Shown here: positions 1 to 6,108 of the stretch, piece by piece | How positions within the stretch are numbered: position 1 is the first letter of the stretch | Layout of the letters: each line of letters opens with the position of its first letter | Position numbers and translations under genes: made by a program | Source of the DNA: Nitriliruptoraceae bacterium | Lineage (GTDB): Bacteria; Actinomycetota; Nitriliruptoria; Nitriliruptorales; Nitriliruptoraceae | Direction of reading: 5' to 3' | Assembly (NCBI GenBank): GCA_007123425.1 | Contig: SKLC01000416.1 | Span: forward strand, 1-6,108 | DNA: 6,108 bases | Notes under the pieces: generated by a model | Database searches by the model: none | What the model saw: the letters and a program-made list of their open reading frames with translations, nothing else | What the model was told of the DNA's origin: nothing

Positions 1-435
1 ATGGCCCGACGCAAGGGCCTCAAGCACGGCCGGTCCGTCGCGGAAGCCTCGATGGGTGAGCTGGTCCGCCAGCTCGACTACAAGACCTCCGACCGGTCCG
101 CGCGTCTGGTGCGGATCGGCCGGTACTACCCCAGTTCGCAGACCTGCTCACAGTGCGGGACGAGAACCAAGCTCGCGCTCTGGCAACGGGTCTACGACTG
201 CGACCACTGCGGCCTCACGCTCGACCGAGACGTCAACGCCGCACGCAACATCCGCGCCGAAGGCCGCCGCCTGACGCGCGAACAGTACGACGTCGCCTCG
301 ATACGCGGGGAGACACAAAACGGCGAGCCGAGACCCGGTGAGACCGAACATGAACAGCCACATCGTGAAGGTGGGCACGGGTCGCCCGAGGCCGCAACCG
401 ATCCAGCCGCATCCGCTCTGGCGGATGTGGCGTGA
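1..435 (+). CDS. tnpB: TnpB RNA-guided DNA endonuclease, C-terminal part (5' end outside window)
   Basis: Only the last 144 residues are visible. The family is usually about 370-450 residues, so the ATG at position 1 is most likely an internal Met and the gene starts upstream of the window. Residues 1-30 match the helical stretch before the zinc finger (GRSVAEASMGELVRQLDYK). A four-cysteine zinc finger follows: C49, C52, C67 and C70, with PSSQTCSQCG and YDCDHCG contexts. The last RuvC motif is LDRDVNAARNI at residues 74-84, and its aspartate is the third catalytic acid of the family. The other two acids lie outside the window. Residues 88-144 form a hydrophilic, unconserved tail, as is usual where the omega RNA overlaps the gene end. 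Known TnpB proteins bind this RNA and cut DNA next to a short motif, which helps the element persist. No frameshift or stop interrupts the visible part. No tnpA is visible. An IS607-type origin cannot be separated from an IS200/IS605-type one here. Confidence 0.9.
   Translation: MARRKGLKHGRSVAEASMGELVRQLDYKTSDRSARLVRIGRYYPSSQTCSQCGTRTKLALWQRVYDCDHCGLTLDRDVNAARNIRAEGRRLTREQYDVASIRGETQNGEPRPGETEHEQPHREGGHGSPEAATDPAASALADVA
406..431 (+). repeat. Hairpin 1, over the tnpB stop region
   Basis: Inverted repeat with arms 406-416 and 421-431 and a TCTG loop. It makes an 11-bp stem with one G-U pair at 409/428, and the core CATCCGC/GCGGATG is perfect. It ends just before the tnpB TGA at 433-435, so the last tnpB codons are constrained by the structure. 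This supports the idea that the gene end doubles as structural RNA. Confidence 0.7.
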
Positions 436-445
436 GGGACGGACG

Positions 446-478
446 CGACCCCACCGCCTCAGCGAGGTAGCGGGGTCG
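446..478 (+). repeat. Hairpin 2, between tnpB and gdh
   Basis: Arms 446-460 and 464-478 close on an AGC loop. The apical CCTC/GAGG and basal CGACCCC/GGGGTCG pairings are perfect. Two mismatches (453/471 and 455/469) and one wobble pair lie between them. No T-tract follows on either strand, so it is not a textbook intrinsic terminator. Confidence 0.6.
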
Positions 479-480
479 GG

Positions 481-536
481 TTCGCAGTCAGGGTGCAGGA
501 CCGGTGAGGCCCATCTCATCACACCTGACTGCCGAA
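481..536 (+). repeat. Long imperfect hairpin 3, next to the gdh stop
   Basis: The outer stem pairs 481-492 with 524-536: TTCG with CGAA, then CAGTCAGG with CCTGACTG, with C532 bulged. An inner stem pairs 503-508 (GGTGAG) with 515-520 (CTCATC, one G-U) around a six-base loop. It looks like the imperfect subterminal hairpin of an IS200/IS605-like right end. It may also mark the 3' end of gdh mRNA on the other strand. Confidence 0.6.
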
Positions 537-537
537 C

Positions 538-3500
538 TTAGACGCGGGTGACCTCGGCGACCGCGCGGGTGGCCACCGCCAGGGCATCGAGGGTGTGGGT
601 CTCGTGTCGCGACACCTCGTCGACGAGCCGCCGGGCCCGCACCACACGAGAGCGCTGCAGCTCCAGGAGCGCGGCGACGGCCTCCGGGACCTCGCGGTCG
701 GGGAAGTGGCGCAGCGCTGCCGCCGCCGCGTCCCGACGCAGGCGACGCAGGTCCGCCTCCAGGCCGCGCCGCTGCCGCCGGGCCCAGCCCGCGGGCGCGT
801 CGACCCGCTCCACGAGCCGCTCGAGCTCGTCCACGCCGAGGGCCTCGCCGAGCCGCAGGAACGCGTCGGCGACCTCCAGATGGTCACGGTCGGCGATGGA
901 GGAGGCGACGATCGCCACGTCGGGCACGACCACCAGGTCGCGCACGCAGGCCAGCAGCCGGGCAAGCTCCTCGGGCACGAGGTCGTCCATCAGCCAGCCG
1001 GCATGGGCGATGCGCGCCCGACGGTGGTGCTCGCTCCCGGTCTCGAGCAGCGAGGCGATCAATTGGCGGGCGACGGGCTGGTCACGCTCGAGCAGCGCCG
1101 ACGGGTCGTCCAGGCCGGGGTCGGCCAGCAGCGTCGCCGTCACGCGCGAGAGCAGCCAGCGCAGGTGGTCGTGCAGCTCGGTGATGCGCTCGGGGTCCTG
1201 CTCGGCCTCCAGCTCGCCGAGCAGGCCCTGGTAGTGGTCGGCGTCGAGGAGCTGCCGGGCCAGCTCCCAGGCCAGCACGACGCGGGGCAGCTCCATGCCG
1301 CGCTCGTCGGCCAGCGTGGAGGCGAAGCTCACCCCCATGCGGTCGACCAGCTCGTTGGTCACCACGGTCGCGATCAGCTCCCGGCGCAGCGGGTGGCGGT
1401 CGAGCAGGTCGGAGAAGCGCTCGGTGAGCGTGGGCGGGAAGTAGGCGGGCAGGTTGTCCGCCAGGACGTCCTCGTCGGGGACGTCGGAGGCCAGCAGCGC
1501 CTCCTTGATCTCACGCTTGGCCCAGGCCAGCAGCGTCGCGAGCTCCGGCCGCGACAGGCCGGCGCCGGACTCGGTGCGGGCCGCCATGGTCTCGGCGTCG
1601 GGCAGCTCCTCGACCTCCCGGTCGAACTCCTCGCGCTCGTCGAGCCGCGCCAGCAGCACCTCGTAGGCGCCCATCGCCTCGGGGCTGTGGGCCAGCTCGC
1701 GGGTGAGGGCCGCGGTCTGGGAGTCGACGTCGTCCATGACCTCGTCGACGACCTCGCCGGCCACGTCGCGCAGCAGCTGGTTGCGCTCGTCGACGTCGAT
1801 CCGGCCGTCCTCGACCGCCAGGTTGAGCAGGATCTTGAGGTTGACCTCCCGGTCGGAGGTCGCCACGCCGGCGGCGTTGTGGATCGCGTCCTGGTCGATG
1901 CGGCCGCCTCGGCGGGCGTACTGGATCCGGGCGCGCTGGGTGATGAAGAGGTTGGCACCCTCACCGACCATGCGGGCGCGGACCTGCTGCGCGTCGATGC
2001 GGATCTCGTCGTTGGCCCGGTCGCCGACGTCCTCGTTGCGCTCGTCGCTGGCCTTGACGTAGGTGCCGATCCCGCCTGCGAAGAGCAGGTCGACCGGGGC
2101 GCTGAGCACGGCGCGCAGCAGCTGGGGCGGGCTGAGCGACTCGGCCTCGATCCGCAGCAGCTGCTGGATCTCGGGTGTGAGCTCGATCGCCTTCTCCGCC
2201 CGGGAGAACACGCCGCCGCCCTCGCTGATGCACGTCGGGTCGTAGTCCTGCCAGGTGGATCCGGGCGAGTCGAACAGGCGCTGGCGCTCGGCGAAGGACG
2301 TCTCGGGGTCCGGGTCGGGGTCGAGGAAGATGTGGCGGTGGTCGAAGGCGGCCACCAGCTTGACCGCCCGTGAGCGCAGCAGGCCGTTGCCGAAGACGTC
2401 CCCGGACATGTCGCCCACGCCGGCGATGGTGATCGGGTCGGACTGGACGTCGATGCCGAGCTCGCGGAAGTGGCGCCGGATCGCCACCCAGGCGCCCTTG
2501 GCGGTCACGCCCAGCTTCTTGTGGTCGTAGCCGTTGGAGCCCCCTGAGGCGAAGGCGTCGTCGAGCCAGAAGCCGTAGCGGGCGGCGATCTCGTTCGCGG
2601 TGTCGGAGAACGTCGCGGTGCCGCGGTCGGCGGCGACGACCAGGTAGGGGTCGTCCTCGTCACGGCGCACGACCCGGGGCGGATGGACCACCTCCTCGCC
2701 ATCGAGATCGTCGGTCACGTCGAGCATGCCGCGCACGAACGTGGTGTAGGCGCTCCTGACCGCCTCCCGCACCGCATCCGGGTCGTCGGGAAGGCGCCGC
2801 AGCACGAAGCCGCCCTTGGCGCCCGTCGGCACGATCAGGGCGTTCTTGCGGATCTGCGCCTTCACGAGATCGAGCACCTCGGTGCGCACGTCGTCGCGCC
2901 GGTCCGACCAGCGCAGGCCCCCGCGCGCGACCTCGCCGGCGCGCAGGTGCACGCCCTCCACCTCAGGGGAGTAGACGAAGATCTCACGGTGGGGCAGGGG
3001 GGCCGGCGCGTCGGGCACCTGCGAGGGATCGAGCTTGAACGAGAGGTAGGGCACGCCGGTGCCGTCGGTGACGGCGTCCCGGCGGAAGGTGTTGGTGCGA
3101 AGCGTGGCGTCGATCAGGCGCAGCATCCCGCGCACGATGCGGTCGTGGTCGAGGCTCCGGATCGCGTCGCACGCGGCCAGCACGCGCTCCCGGTGGGCGT
3201 CGCGGTCGCCGGTGTGGTCGGGATCGAAGCGGGCGTGGAAGTGGTCCATGAGCGCGCTGGTGGCCTCGTGCTCCGCGACCAGCACGTCGTTGACGTACTC
3301 CGGCGTGTGCATGGTGCCGACCTGCCGCCGGTAGCGACGGTAGGCGCGCAGCACCGCGACGTCGGTCCAGGGCATGCCGGCCGTCAGCACCAGACGGTTG
3401 AGCGAGTCGACGACGGTGTGGCGGTCCCAGGCGGCGTGGACGACGTCGGCGAGCAGCGTGGCGGTGCGCTCGTCGGTCAGGTCGATGCCGGGCGCGCGCA

Positions 3501-5394
3501 CGCCGAAGTCGTGCAGCGTGGTGTCCTCGCCCACCAGGCGGTGCGGGACCTCCTCGACGACCTCGAGCCCCAGGGACTCCAGGATCGGCAGGAACGAGGA
3601 GAGGACCAGCGGCTCGCCGCGGTTGGCCGCCTTGATGCGCACGAGCCCGTCGGCGTCGGCGTCCGTGCGCACGCCGACGAGCAGATCACGCCCGCCCCGG
3701 CGGTGGCGGTCGAGCAGCAGCACGTCCTGGACCGCCGCGTGGGGCGGCACCGCCTGGCGGTAGACCTCGGGCAGCCGGGTGGCGAAGGTGCGTGCCAGCC
3801 GCTCGCCCTCCTCGCCGCCCTCACGCTCGACGAGATGGGAGGTGGTCGCGTCCACCCACGGGCGGGCGAGCCGCCGCACGTCCGCCTGGAGCCCGCTGAT
3901 CGAGACGGCCGGGATGTCACCGGGCACCCGCAGCAGGAAGCGGGCGACCGCGGCGTGACGGTCGCCCAGCGCGAGGTCGACCTCGACGAGGTCGGCGCCG
4001 TAGCGATCCTGCAGCAGCTGCTCGAGCTGCTCCCGGAGGGTCGGCGACCACGTGTCGCGCGGGGTCGTGATCAGCACGGTCACGGTCGACAGCTCGTGGT
4101 CAGCGCGGGTCAGCGTGCGGACCTCCCGGTGCTCCTCCGCGTGCAGCAGGCCCACCAGCGTGCGGTGCAGCTGCTCCGTGGGCGCCCGCAGCAGCTCGTC
4201 CTTGGGGATGGCCTCGAACAGCGAGACCAGGGTGATCTCGTCGTGGGACCCGGGGACGACGTCCTCGCGCTCCAGGATGTGCGCGAGCTTCGAGCGCAGC
4301 ACCGGGGTCGAGGCGGAGGGGGCGGCCAGCCCCTTGCGGGTGAACAGGCCCAGCAGCCGCACGATCCTGGTGATGCGGCCCTCGCTGTCGCGGACGAAGA
4401 CCCGCAGGTCCTCCATGGGCGCGTGGCGCTGCACCGTGGCGCGCCGGCGGGTGCGCGAGACCACCAGGAACCGGGAGGAGCGTAGCCGCTGGCGCACCCC
4501 CTCGGGGAGGGCGTCGAGCCGCTCGGGCCGGGCGAAGCGGGAGTCCTCGTCCCGGCTGAGCAGCCCCAGGCCGCGGCCCGCGGTCACCTGCAGCGCGTCG
4601 GCGCCGTCGACGGTGGTGGGCTCGTACTCCCGCATCCCGAGCATCACGAGGTTGTCGTCGAGGAGCCACTCGAGCATCGCCGCGACCTCGGTGGGGTCGG
4701 ACTCGGAGTCCGGCCAGTCCTCGTCGCCGGCTCCGCCGGCGGGGGTGGGGCCCTCGCGGAGCTGGGCGGCGAGGTCGTGCAGGCGGGTGCGCATCGGCTG
4801 GTGGTCGCCCGTCACGGCCATCACGTCGTCGACCAGGCGGCGCAGCTCGGCGAGGAGGTCGTCGGCCTCCTCCTCGTCGAGCGCGCGGTCGAGCTCGAGG
4901 TGCACGAGGGACTCCCGGTGCTCGGCGGTCCGGGCCGGGCCGGCGACCACGAGGCGGCCCTGCTCGTCGCGCTCGACGCCGACGATCGGATGCAGCTCCT
5001 CCACGGCGGTCAGGCCGCGGTCGGCGAGCGCCTCCAGCGCGGTGGACAACAGGAACGGGCGGTCCTCGCAGACCACCTGGATGGTCGTGCCGACATGGCG
5101 GACGCCCGCGTCCGGGGCGCCGTGGTGATCGGGGCGCCGCAGCCGCACGATGGTCTCGCCCGGCTCCCGCTGGTCGACGAGGTCGAACAGGTCGTTGATG
5201 TCGGCGGCGAGGTGGGCGGGGTCGAAGCGGTGGAGCTGCTCCTCGGGGATGCGGCGCAGCACGACCCGGGCGAGCCCGAGCCGCAGCCGTGACCGGTCGG
5301 AGCGGCCTACCTCGACATGTCGCAGGACCGCCTCGTGGCCCGGCGGTTCTGCGACCGATGTCGCGCCGTCCGTTGCCGCCACCTGCTCGGCCAC
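538..5394 (-). CDS. gdh: NAD-specific glutamate dehydrogenase, large 180-kDa class
   Basis: The 1618-residue product is full length for this family (about 1600-1650). Known reaction: L-glutamate + NAD+ + H2O gives 2-oxoglutarate + ammonium + NADH, in the cytoplasm and mainly in the catabolic direction. Residues 1-700 form the large regulatory N-terminal part. It includes an ACT-like segment at about 100-130 (TTIQVVCEDRPFLLSTALEAL) and a Gly/Pro/acidic linker at about 213-235. The catalytic core runs from about 800 to 1190. Its signatures are ARGGLRWSDRRDDVRTEVL (823-841), KAQIRKNALIVPTGAKGGFV (845-864, with the substrate-site lysines), Rossmann GVGDMSGDVFGNG (992-1004), SEGGGVFSR (1057-1065), GGIGTYVKAS (1107-1116), EGANLFITQRARIQYA (1145-1160) and NAAGVATSDREVNLKILL (1173-1190). 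A long helical C-terminal domain follows. The GTG start is preceded by GAGGAGG at a 5-nt spacing. The stop is TAA at 540-538. There is no frameshift or missing core motif. It is convergent with tnpB and downstream of rpsT. Confidence 0.97.
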   Translation of the reverse strand: MAEQVAATDGATSVAEPPGHEAVLRHVEVGRSDRSRLRLGLARVVLRRIPEEQLHRFDPAHLAADINDLFDLVDQREPGETIVRLRRPDHHGAPDAGVRHVGTTIQVVCEDRPFLLSTALEALADRGLTAVEELHPIVGVERDEQGRLVVAGPARTAEHRESLVHLELDRALDEEEADDLLAELRRLVDDVMAVTGDHQPMRTRLHDLAAQLREGPTPAGGAGDEDWPDSESDPTEVAAMLEWLLDDNLVMLGMREYEPTTVDGADALQVTAGRGLGLLSRDEDSRFARPERLDALPEGVRQRLRSSRFLVVSRTRRRATVQRHAPMEDLRVFVRDSEGRITRIVRLLGLFTRKGLAAPSASTPVLRSKLAHILEREDVVPGSHDEITLVSLFEAIPKDELLRAPTEQLHRTLVGLLHAEEHREVRTLTRADHELSTVTVLITTPRDTWSPTLREQLEQLLQDRYGADLVEVDLALGDRHAAVARFLLRVPGDIPAVSISGLQADVRRLARPWVDATTSHLVEREGGEEGERLARTFATRLPEVYRQAVPPHAAVQDVLLLDRHRRGGRDLLVGVRTDADADGLVRIKAANRGEPLVLSSFLPILESLGLEVVEEVPHRLVGEDTTLHDFGVRAPGIDLTDERTATLLADVVHAAWDRHTVVDSLNRLVLTAGMPWTDVAVLRAYRRYRRQVGTMHTPEYVNDVLVAEHEATSALMDHFHARFDPDHTGDRDAHRERVLAACDAIRSLDHDRIVRGMLRLIDATLRTNTFRRDAVTDGTGVPYLSFKLDPSQVPDAPAPLPHREIFVYSPEVEGVHLRAGEVARGGLRWSDRRDDVRTEVLDLVKAQIRKNALIVPTGAKGGFVLRRLPDDPDAVREAVRSAYTTFVRGMLDVTDDLDGEEVVHPPRVVRRDEDDPYLVVAADRGTATFSDTANEIAARYGFWLDDAFASGGSNGYDHKKLGVTAKGAWVAIRRHFRELGIDVQSDPITIAGVGDMSGDVFGNGLLRSRAVKLVAAFDHRHIFLDPDPDPETSFAERQRLFDSPGSTWQDYDPTCISEGGGVFSRAEKAIELTPEIQQLLRIEAESLSPPQLLRAVLSAPVDLLFAGGIGTYVKASDERNEDVGDRANDEIRIDAQQVRARMVGEGANLFITQRARIQYARRGGRIDQDAIHNAAGVATSDREVNLKILLNLAVEDGRIDVDERNQLLRDVAGEVVDEVMDDVDSQTAALTRELAHSPEAMGAYEVLLARLDEREEFDREVEELPDAETMAARTESGAGLSRPELATLLAWAKREIKEALLASDVPDEDVLADNLPAYFPPTLTERFSDLLDRHPLRRELIATVVTNELVDRMGVSFASTLADERGMELPRVVLAWELARQLLDADHYQGLLGELEAEQDPERITELHDHLRWLLSRVTATLLADPGLDDPSALLERDQPVARQLIASLLETGSEHHRRARIAHAGWLMDDLVPEELARLLACVRDLVVVPDVAIVASSIADRDHLEVADAFLRLGEALGVDELERLVERVDAPAGWARRQRRGLEADLRRLRRDAAAAALRHFPDREVPEAVAALLELQRSRVVRARRLVDEVSRHETHTLDALAVATRAVAEVTRV

Positions 5395-5399
5395 CCAAG

Positions 5400-5406
5400 C
5401 CTCCTC
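5400..5406 (-). promoter_or_regulatory. Ribosome binding site of gdh
   Basis: On the minus strand GAGGAGG lies 5 nt before the GTG at 5394-5392. It is almost fully complementary to the 16S rRNA 3' end and fixes the GTG start. I see no ATG, GTG or TTG in frame in the first fifteen codons upstream of it. Confidence 0.85.
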
Positions 5407-5454
5407 GTGCTCGTCGACGGGTTGACGTCGTGGGCGTGCTCCTGCACCGCGACC

Positions 5455-5460
5455 ACCCTA
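5455..5460 (-). promoter_or_regulatory. Possible -10 element for gdh (weak)
   Basis: The minus strand reads TAGGGT, which fits the TAnnnT pattern of actinobacterial -10 boxes. It would place transcription start near 5448 and give a leader of about 55 nt. It sits inside the palindrome CCCTAGGG (5456-5463). At 16-18 nt upstream there are only C/T-rich hexamers and no TTG-type -35, so the call rests on the -10 alone. Confidence 0.22.
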
Positions 5461-5466
5461 GGGCAG

Positions 5467-5518
5467 CCGTGGATGCGAGGGAGGGCGCGCGAACGGCCGT
5501 GGACGCGGTCGAGGGCGC
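5467..5518. repeat. Imperfect 22-bp direct repeat in the rpsT-gdh gap
   Basis: The copies are 5467-5488 and 5497-5518, offset by 30 bp. Both begin CCGTGGA and end GAGGGCGC, and they agree at 18 of 22 positions. The second copy overlaps one arm of the 5508-5537 hairpin. Its function is unknown. It may be a local duplication or a paired protein-binding site. Confidence 0.45.
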
Positions 5519-5537
5519 CCGTGCGGGCGCCCTCGAC
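5508..5537 (-). terminator. Perfect GC-rich hairpin, likely rpsT terminator without a U-tract
   Basis: Arms 5508-5520 and 5525-5537 form a perfect 13-bp stem around a 4-nt loop. The hairpin begins 21 bp past the rpsT stop on the rpsT strand. No run of T follows, but U-less hairpin terminators are commonly proposed in high-GC actinobacteria. Its position between rpsT and gdh suggests separate transcription of the two genes or attenuated read-through. Confidence 0.6.
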
Positions 5538-5558
5538 GAAGCCGTCGGTGCCGTGCGC

Positions 5559-5819
5559 CTACAGGGCCTGCAGGTGCTTGGCCATGCGCGACTTGACGTT
5601 GGCCGCCTTGTTGGGGTGGATGACCCCCTTGGTTGCCGCCTTGTCGAACTCGCGCGCGGCGGCCCGGTAGGCCTTCGCGGCCGCATCGGCGTCGCCCGCC
5701 TCCACGTGGGTGTGGAAGCGCTTGCGGAAGGTCTTCAGGCGCGTGCGCACGGTCCGGTTGCGCTCGTAGCGGGCCTGGTTCTGGCGGTTGCGCTTGATCT
5801 GCGACTTGATGTTGGCCAT
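5559..5819 (-). CDS. rpsT: Small ribosomal subunit protein bS20
   Basis: The 86-residue basic protein begins MANIKSQIKRNRQNQARYER, the classic S20 start. It continues with the alpha-helical RTRLKTFRKRF, an Ala-rich DADAAAKAYRAAAREFDKAATKG segment, and the conserved GVIHPNKAANVKSRMAKHL near the C-terminus (residues 65-83). Length and motifs are normal for the family. S20 binds 16S rRNA in the body of the 30S subunit and helps its assembly. The ATG at 5819-5817 was chosen because the family starts exactly there, although the frame stays open upstream. The Shine-Dalgarno sequence is weak: only a purine-rich GAGACGAGAC just upstream. gdh follows on the same strand after 164 bp. S20 represses its own synthesis in E. 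coli; whether it does so here cannot be seen. Confidence 0.97.
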   Translation of the reverse strand: MANIKSQIKRNRQNQARYERNRTVRTRLKTFRKRFHTHVEAGDADAAAKAYRAAAREFDKAATKGVIHPNKAANVKSRMAKHLQAL

Positions 5820-5932
5820 CGAGGTCTCGTCTCGTTCGCGGGTGCCCGTGGGGGAGGGTCGTGGGGTGGCCGGGACGTGGGACGGCTCGTCGTGCCACGC
5901 CGCTGGGTCGACATCCTGCTGGCATGACACGG

Positions 5933-5948
5933 CCCACGTCGACGTGGG
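5933..5948. promoter_or_regulatory. Perfect 16-bp palindrome upstream of rpsT, candidate operator
   Basis: CCCACGTCGACGTGGG is perfectly self-complementary with no spacer. It lies about 114 bp before the rpsT start codon and 45 bp downstream of the candidate promoter. The 2-fold symmetry fits a dimeric regulator site. In RNA it could form at most a short stem. I cannot name a regulator. Confidence 0.4.
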
Positions 5949-5992
5949 AGCGCGGGCGCGCCAAGACGTCCGGCCGAAGAAGCCGGCTGCAG

Positions 5993-6022
5993 ACGGTAGC
6001 GACTCGGTCGGCGTCGCGGCAA
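5993..6022 (-). promoter_or_regulatory. Candidate rpsT promoter
   Basis: On the minus strand, TTGCCG (6022-6017) and TACCGT (5998-5993) are separated by 18 bp. This is close to the TTGACN / TAnnnT pattern of the main sigma factor in high-GC Gram-positives. It would give an rpsT leader of roughly 165 nt that contains the 16-bp palindrome. It is supported by pattern only. Confidence 0.35.
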
Positions 6023-6045
6023 CCCCCGGGCGGGTCGCTCGTGGG

Positions 6046-6108
6046 TCACCTCGGCGGTGCGGCGCCCGGCTGCGGGCCCGGCTCGTCGGGGCCGGGCGGG
6101 CCCAGCAG
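6046..6108 (-). CDS. Possible 3' end of an upstream minus-strand gene (Pro/Gly-rich tail)
   Basis: Reading leftward from the window edge, one frame gives 20 residues (LLGPPGPDEPGPQPGAAPPR) and then a TGA at 6048-6046. Nineteen of the 20 codons end in G or C, and the Pro/Gly/Ala composition resembles a disordered C-terminal tail. The stop falls 23 bp before the candidate rpsT promoter, which would make sense as a gene boundary. The stretch is too short to assign a family, and GC-rich non-coding DNA can look the same. Confidence 0.22.
   Translation of the reverse strand: MLGPPGPDEPGPQPGAAPPR

Larger units (their letters stand above)
406..536 (+). ncRNA. Candidate omega RNA 3' scaffold / right-end structure of the tnpB element
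   Basis: Three adjacent stem-loops lie on the tnpB strand, starting inside the last codons of tnpB and running to two bases before the gdh stop codon. In studied TnpB systems the omega RNA is transcribed from the tnpB 3' end through the element's right end, and its guide is the sequence just past that end. The position and the dense folding fit that model. The 5' limit of such an RNA would lie further up inside tnpB and cannot be placed by eye. The structures could instead serve as terminators between the convergent genes, although none has a T-tract on either strand. Confidence 0.4.
1..537 (+). mobile_element. Right part of a tnpB-carrying IS200/IS605- or IS607-like element
   Basis: The tnpB 3' end is followed by about 100 bp of non-coding sequence that folds into hairpins and stops at the gdh stop codon. 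This matches the usual right end of such elements, where subterminal imperfect hairpins lie just after tnpB. The left end is outside the window. The exact right boundary is not defined by any repeat I can see, because these elements normally have no terminal inverted repeats or target duplications. The 537 limit is an upper bound set by the neighbouring gdh gene. Confidence 0.55.

Noticed and set aside
148..522. Minus-strand open frame across the tnpB 3' end
   Set aside because: It is a shadow of tnpB. The opposite strand carries the zinc finger and RuvC motifs.
595..4485. Long open frames of about 590-600 codons on the plus strand (595-2373 and 2683-4485)
   Set aside because: They lie antisense to gdh, which shows all its family motifs. 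Their products are low-complexity, Gly/Val/Gln/His-rich translations typical of the shadow frame of a GC-rich gene.
5289..5927. Plus-strand open frame of 212 codons over the gdh start and rpsT
   Set aside because: It is antisense to rpsT and to the gdh 5' end, with a Val/Gly/Arg/Leu-rich product of no recognisable family.
5820..5930. N-terminal extension of S20 to a GTG at 5930 (123 residues)
   Set aside because: S20 proteins start at MANIKSQ. The extension has no family match and reads like GC-rich non-coding DNA.
6076..6097. 7-bp-stem hairpin at the right edge
   Set aside because: It is made of simple G/C runs where chance pairing is common, it lacks a T-tract, and it lies inside a possible coding tail.
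5924..6108. Plus-strand frame from ATG 5924 open to the window end, divergent from rpsT
   Set aside because: The product is Arg/Ser/Gly/Pro-rich with no motif, no clear ribosome binding site stood out before it, and it would run over the palindrome and candidate rpsT promoter.
1..6108. CRISPR array, tRNA, rRNA or riboswitch
   Set aside because: I found no spaced short repeats, cloverleaf pattern or recognisable aptamer on either strand.

Overview
The window is uniformly GC-rich. It carries a giant NAD-dependent glutamate dehydrogenase and a ribosomal protein S20 of high-GC Gram-positive type. I therefore infer an actinobacterium (Actinomycetota), but the sequence does not let me name an order or genus.

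Layout, left to right. Positions 1-435 (+) hold the 3' part of a tnpB gene (IS200/IS605- or IS607-type RNA-guided nuclease): the zinc finger, the last RuvC motif and a variable tail. The 5' part lies outside the window. Three consecutive hairpins (406-431, 446-478, 481-536) span the end of the gene and the space after it. This is where such elements carry their right end and the 3' part of the omega RNA. Positions 538-5394 (-) are one intact gene for a 1618-residue NAD-glutamate dehydrogenase of the large 180-kDa class, with a GTG start and a strong Shine-Dalgarno sequence. A 164-bp gap (5395-5558) holds a perfect 13-bp-stem hairpin (5508-5537) and a 22-bp imperfect direct repeat. Positions 5559-5819 (-) encode rpsT (S20, 86 residues). 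Positions 5820-6108 hold no convincing complete gene. They contain a perfect 16-bp palindrome (5933-5948), a candidate rpsT promoter (5993-6022), and possibly the last codons of another minus-strand gene (6046-6108).

How it fits together: gdh and rpsT are ordinary chromosomal genes on the same strand. They are probably separate transcription units, given the gap and the hairpin between them. The glutamate dehydrogenase would feed glutamate carbon into the TCA cycle and release ammonium. The tnpB element converges on gdh, and its structured end reaches within a few bases of the gdh stop codon. If the element ends there, the guide part of its omega RNA would be read from the 3' end of gdh in antisense. 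That is the most interesting, though inferential, point in the window. I see no new multi-gene system.
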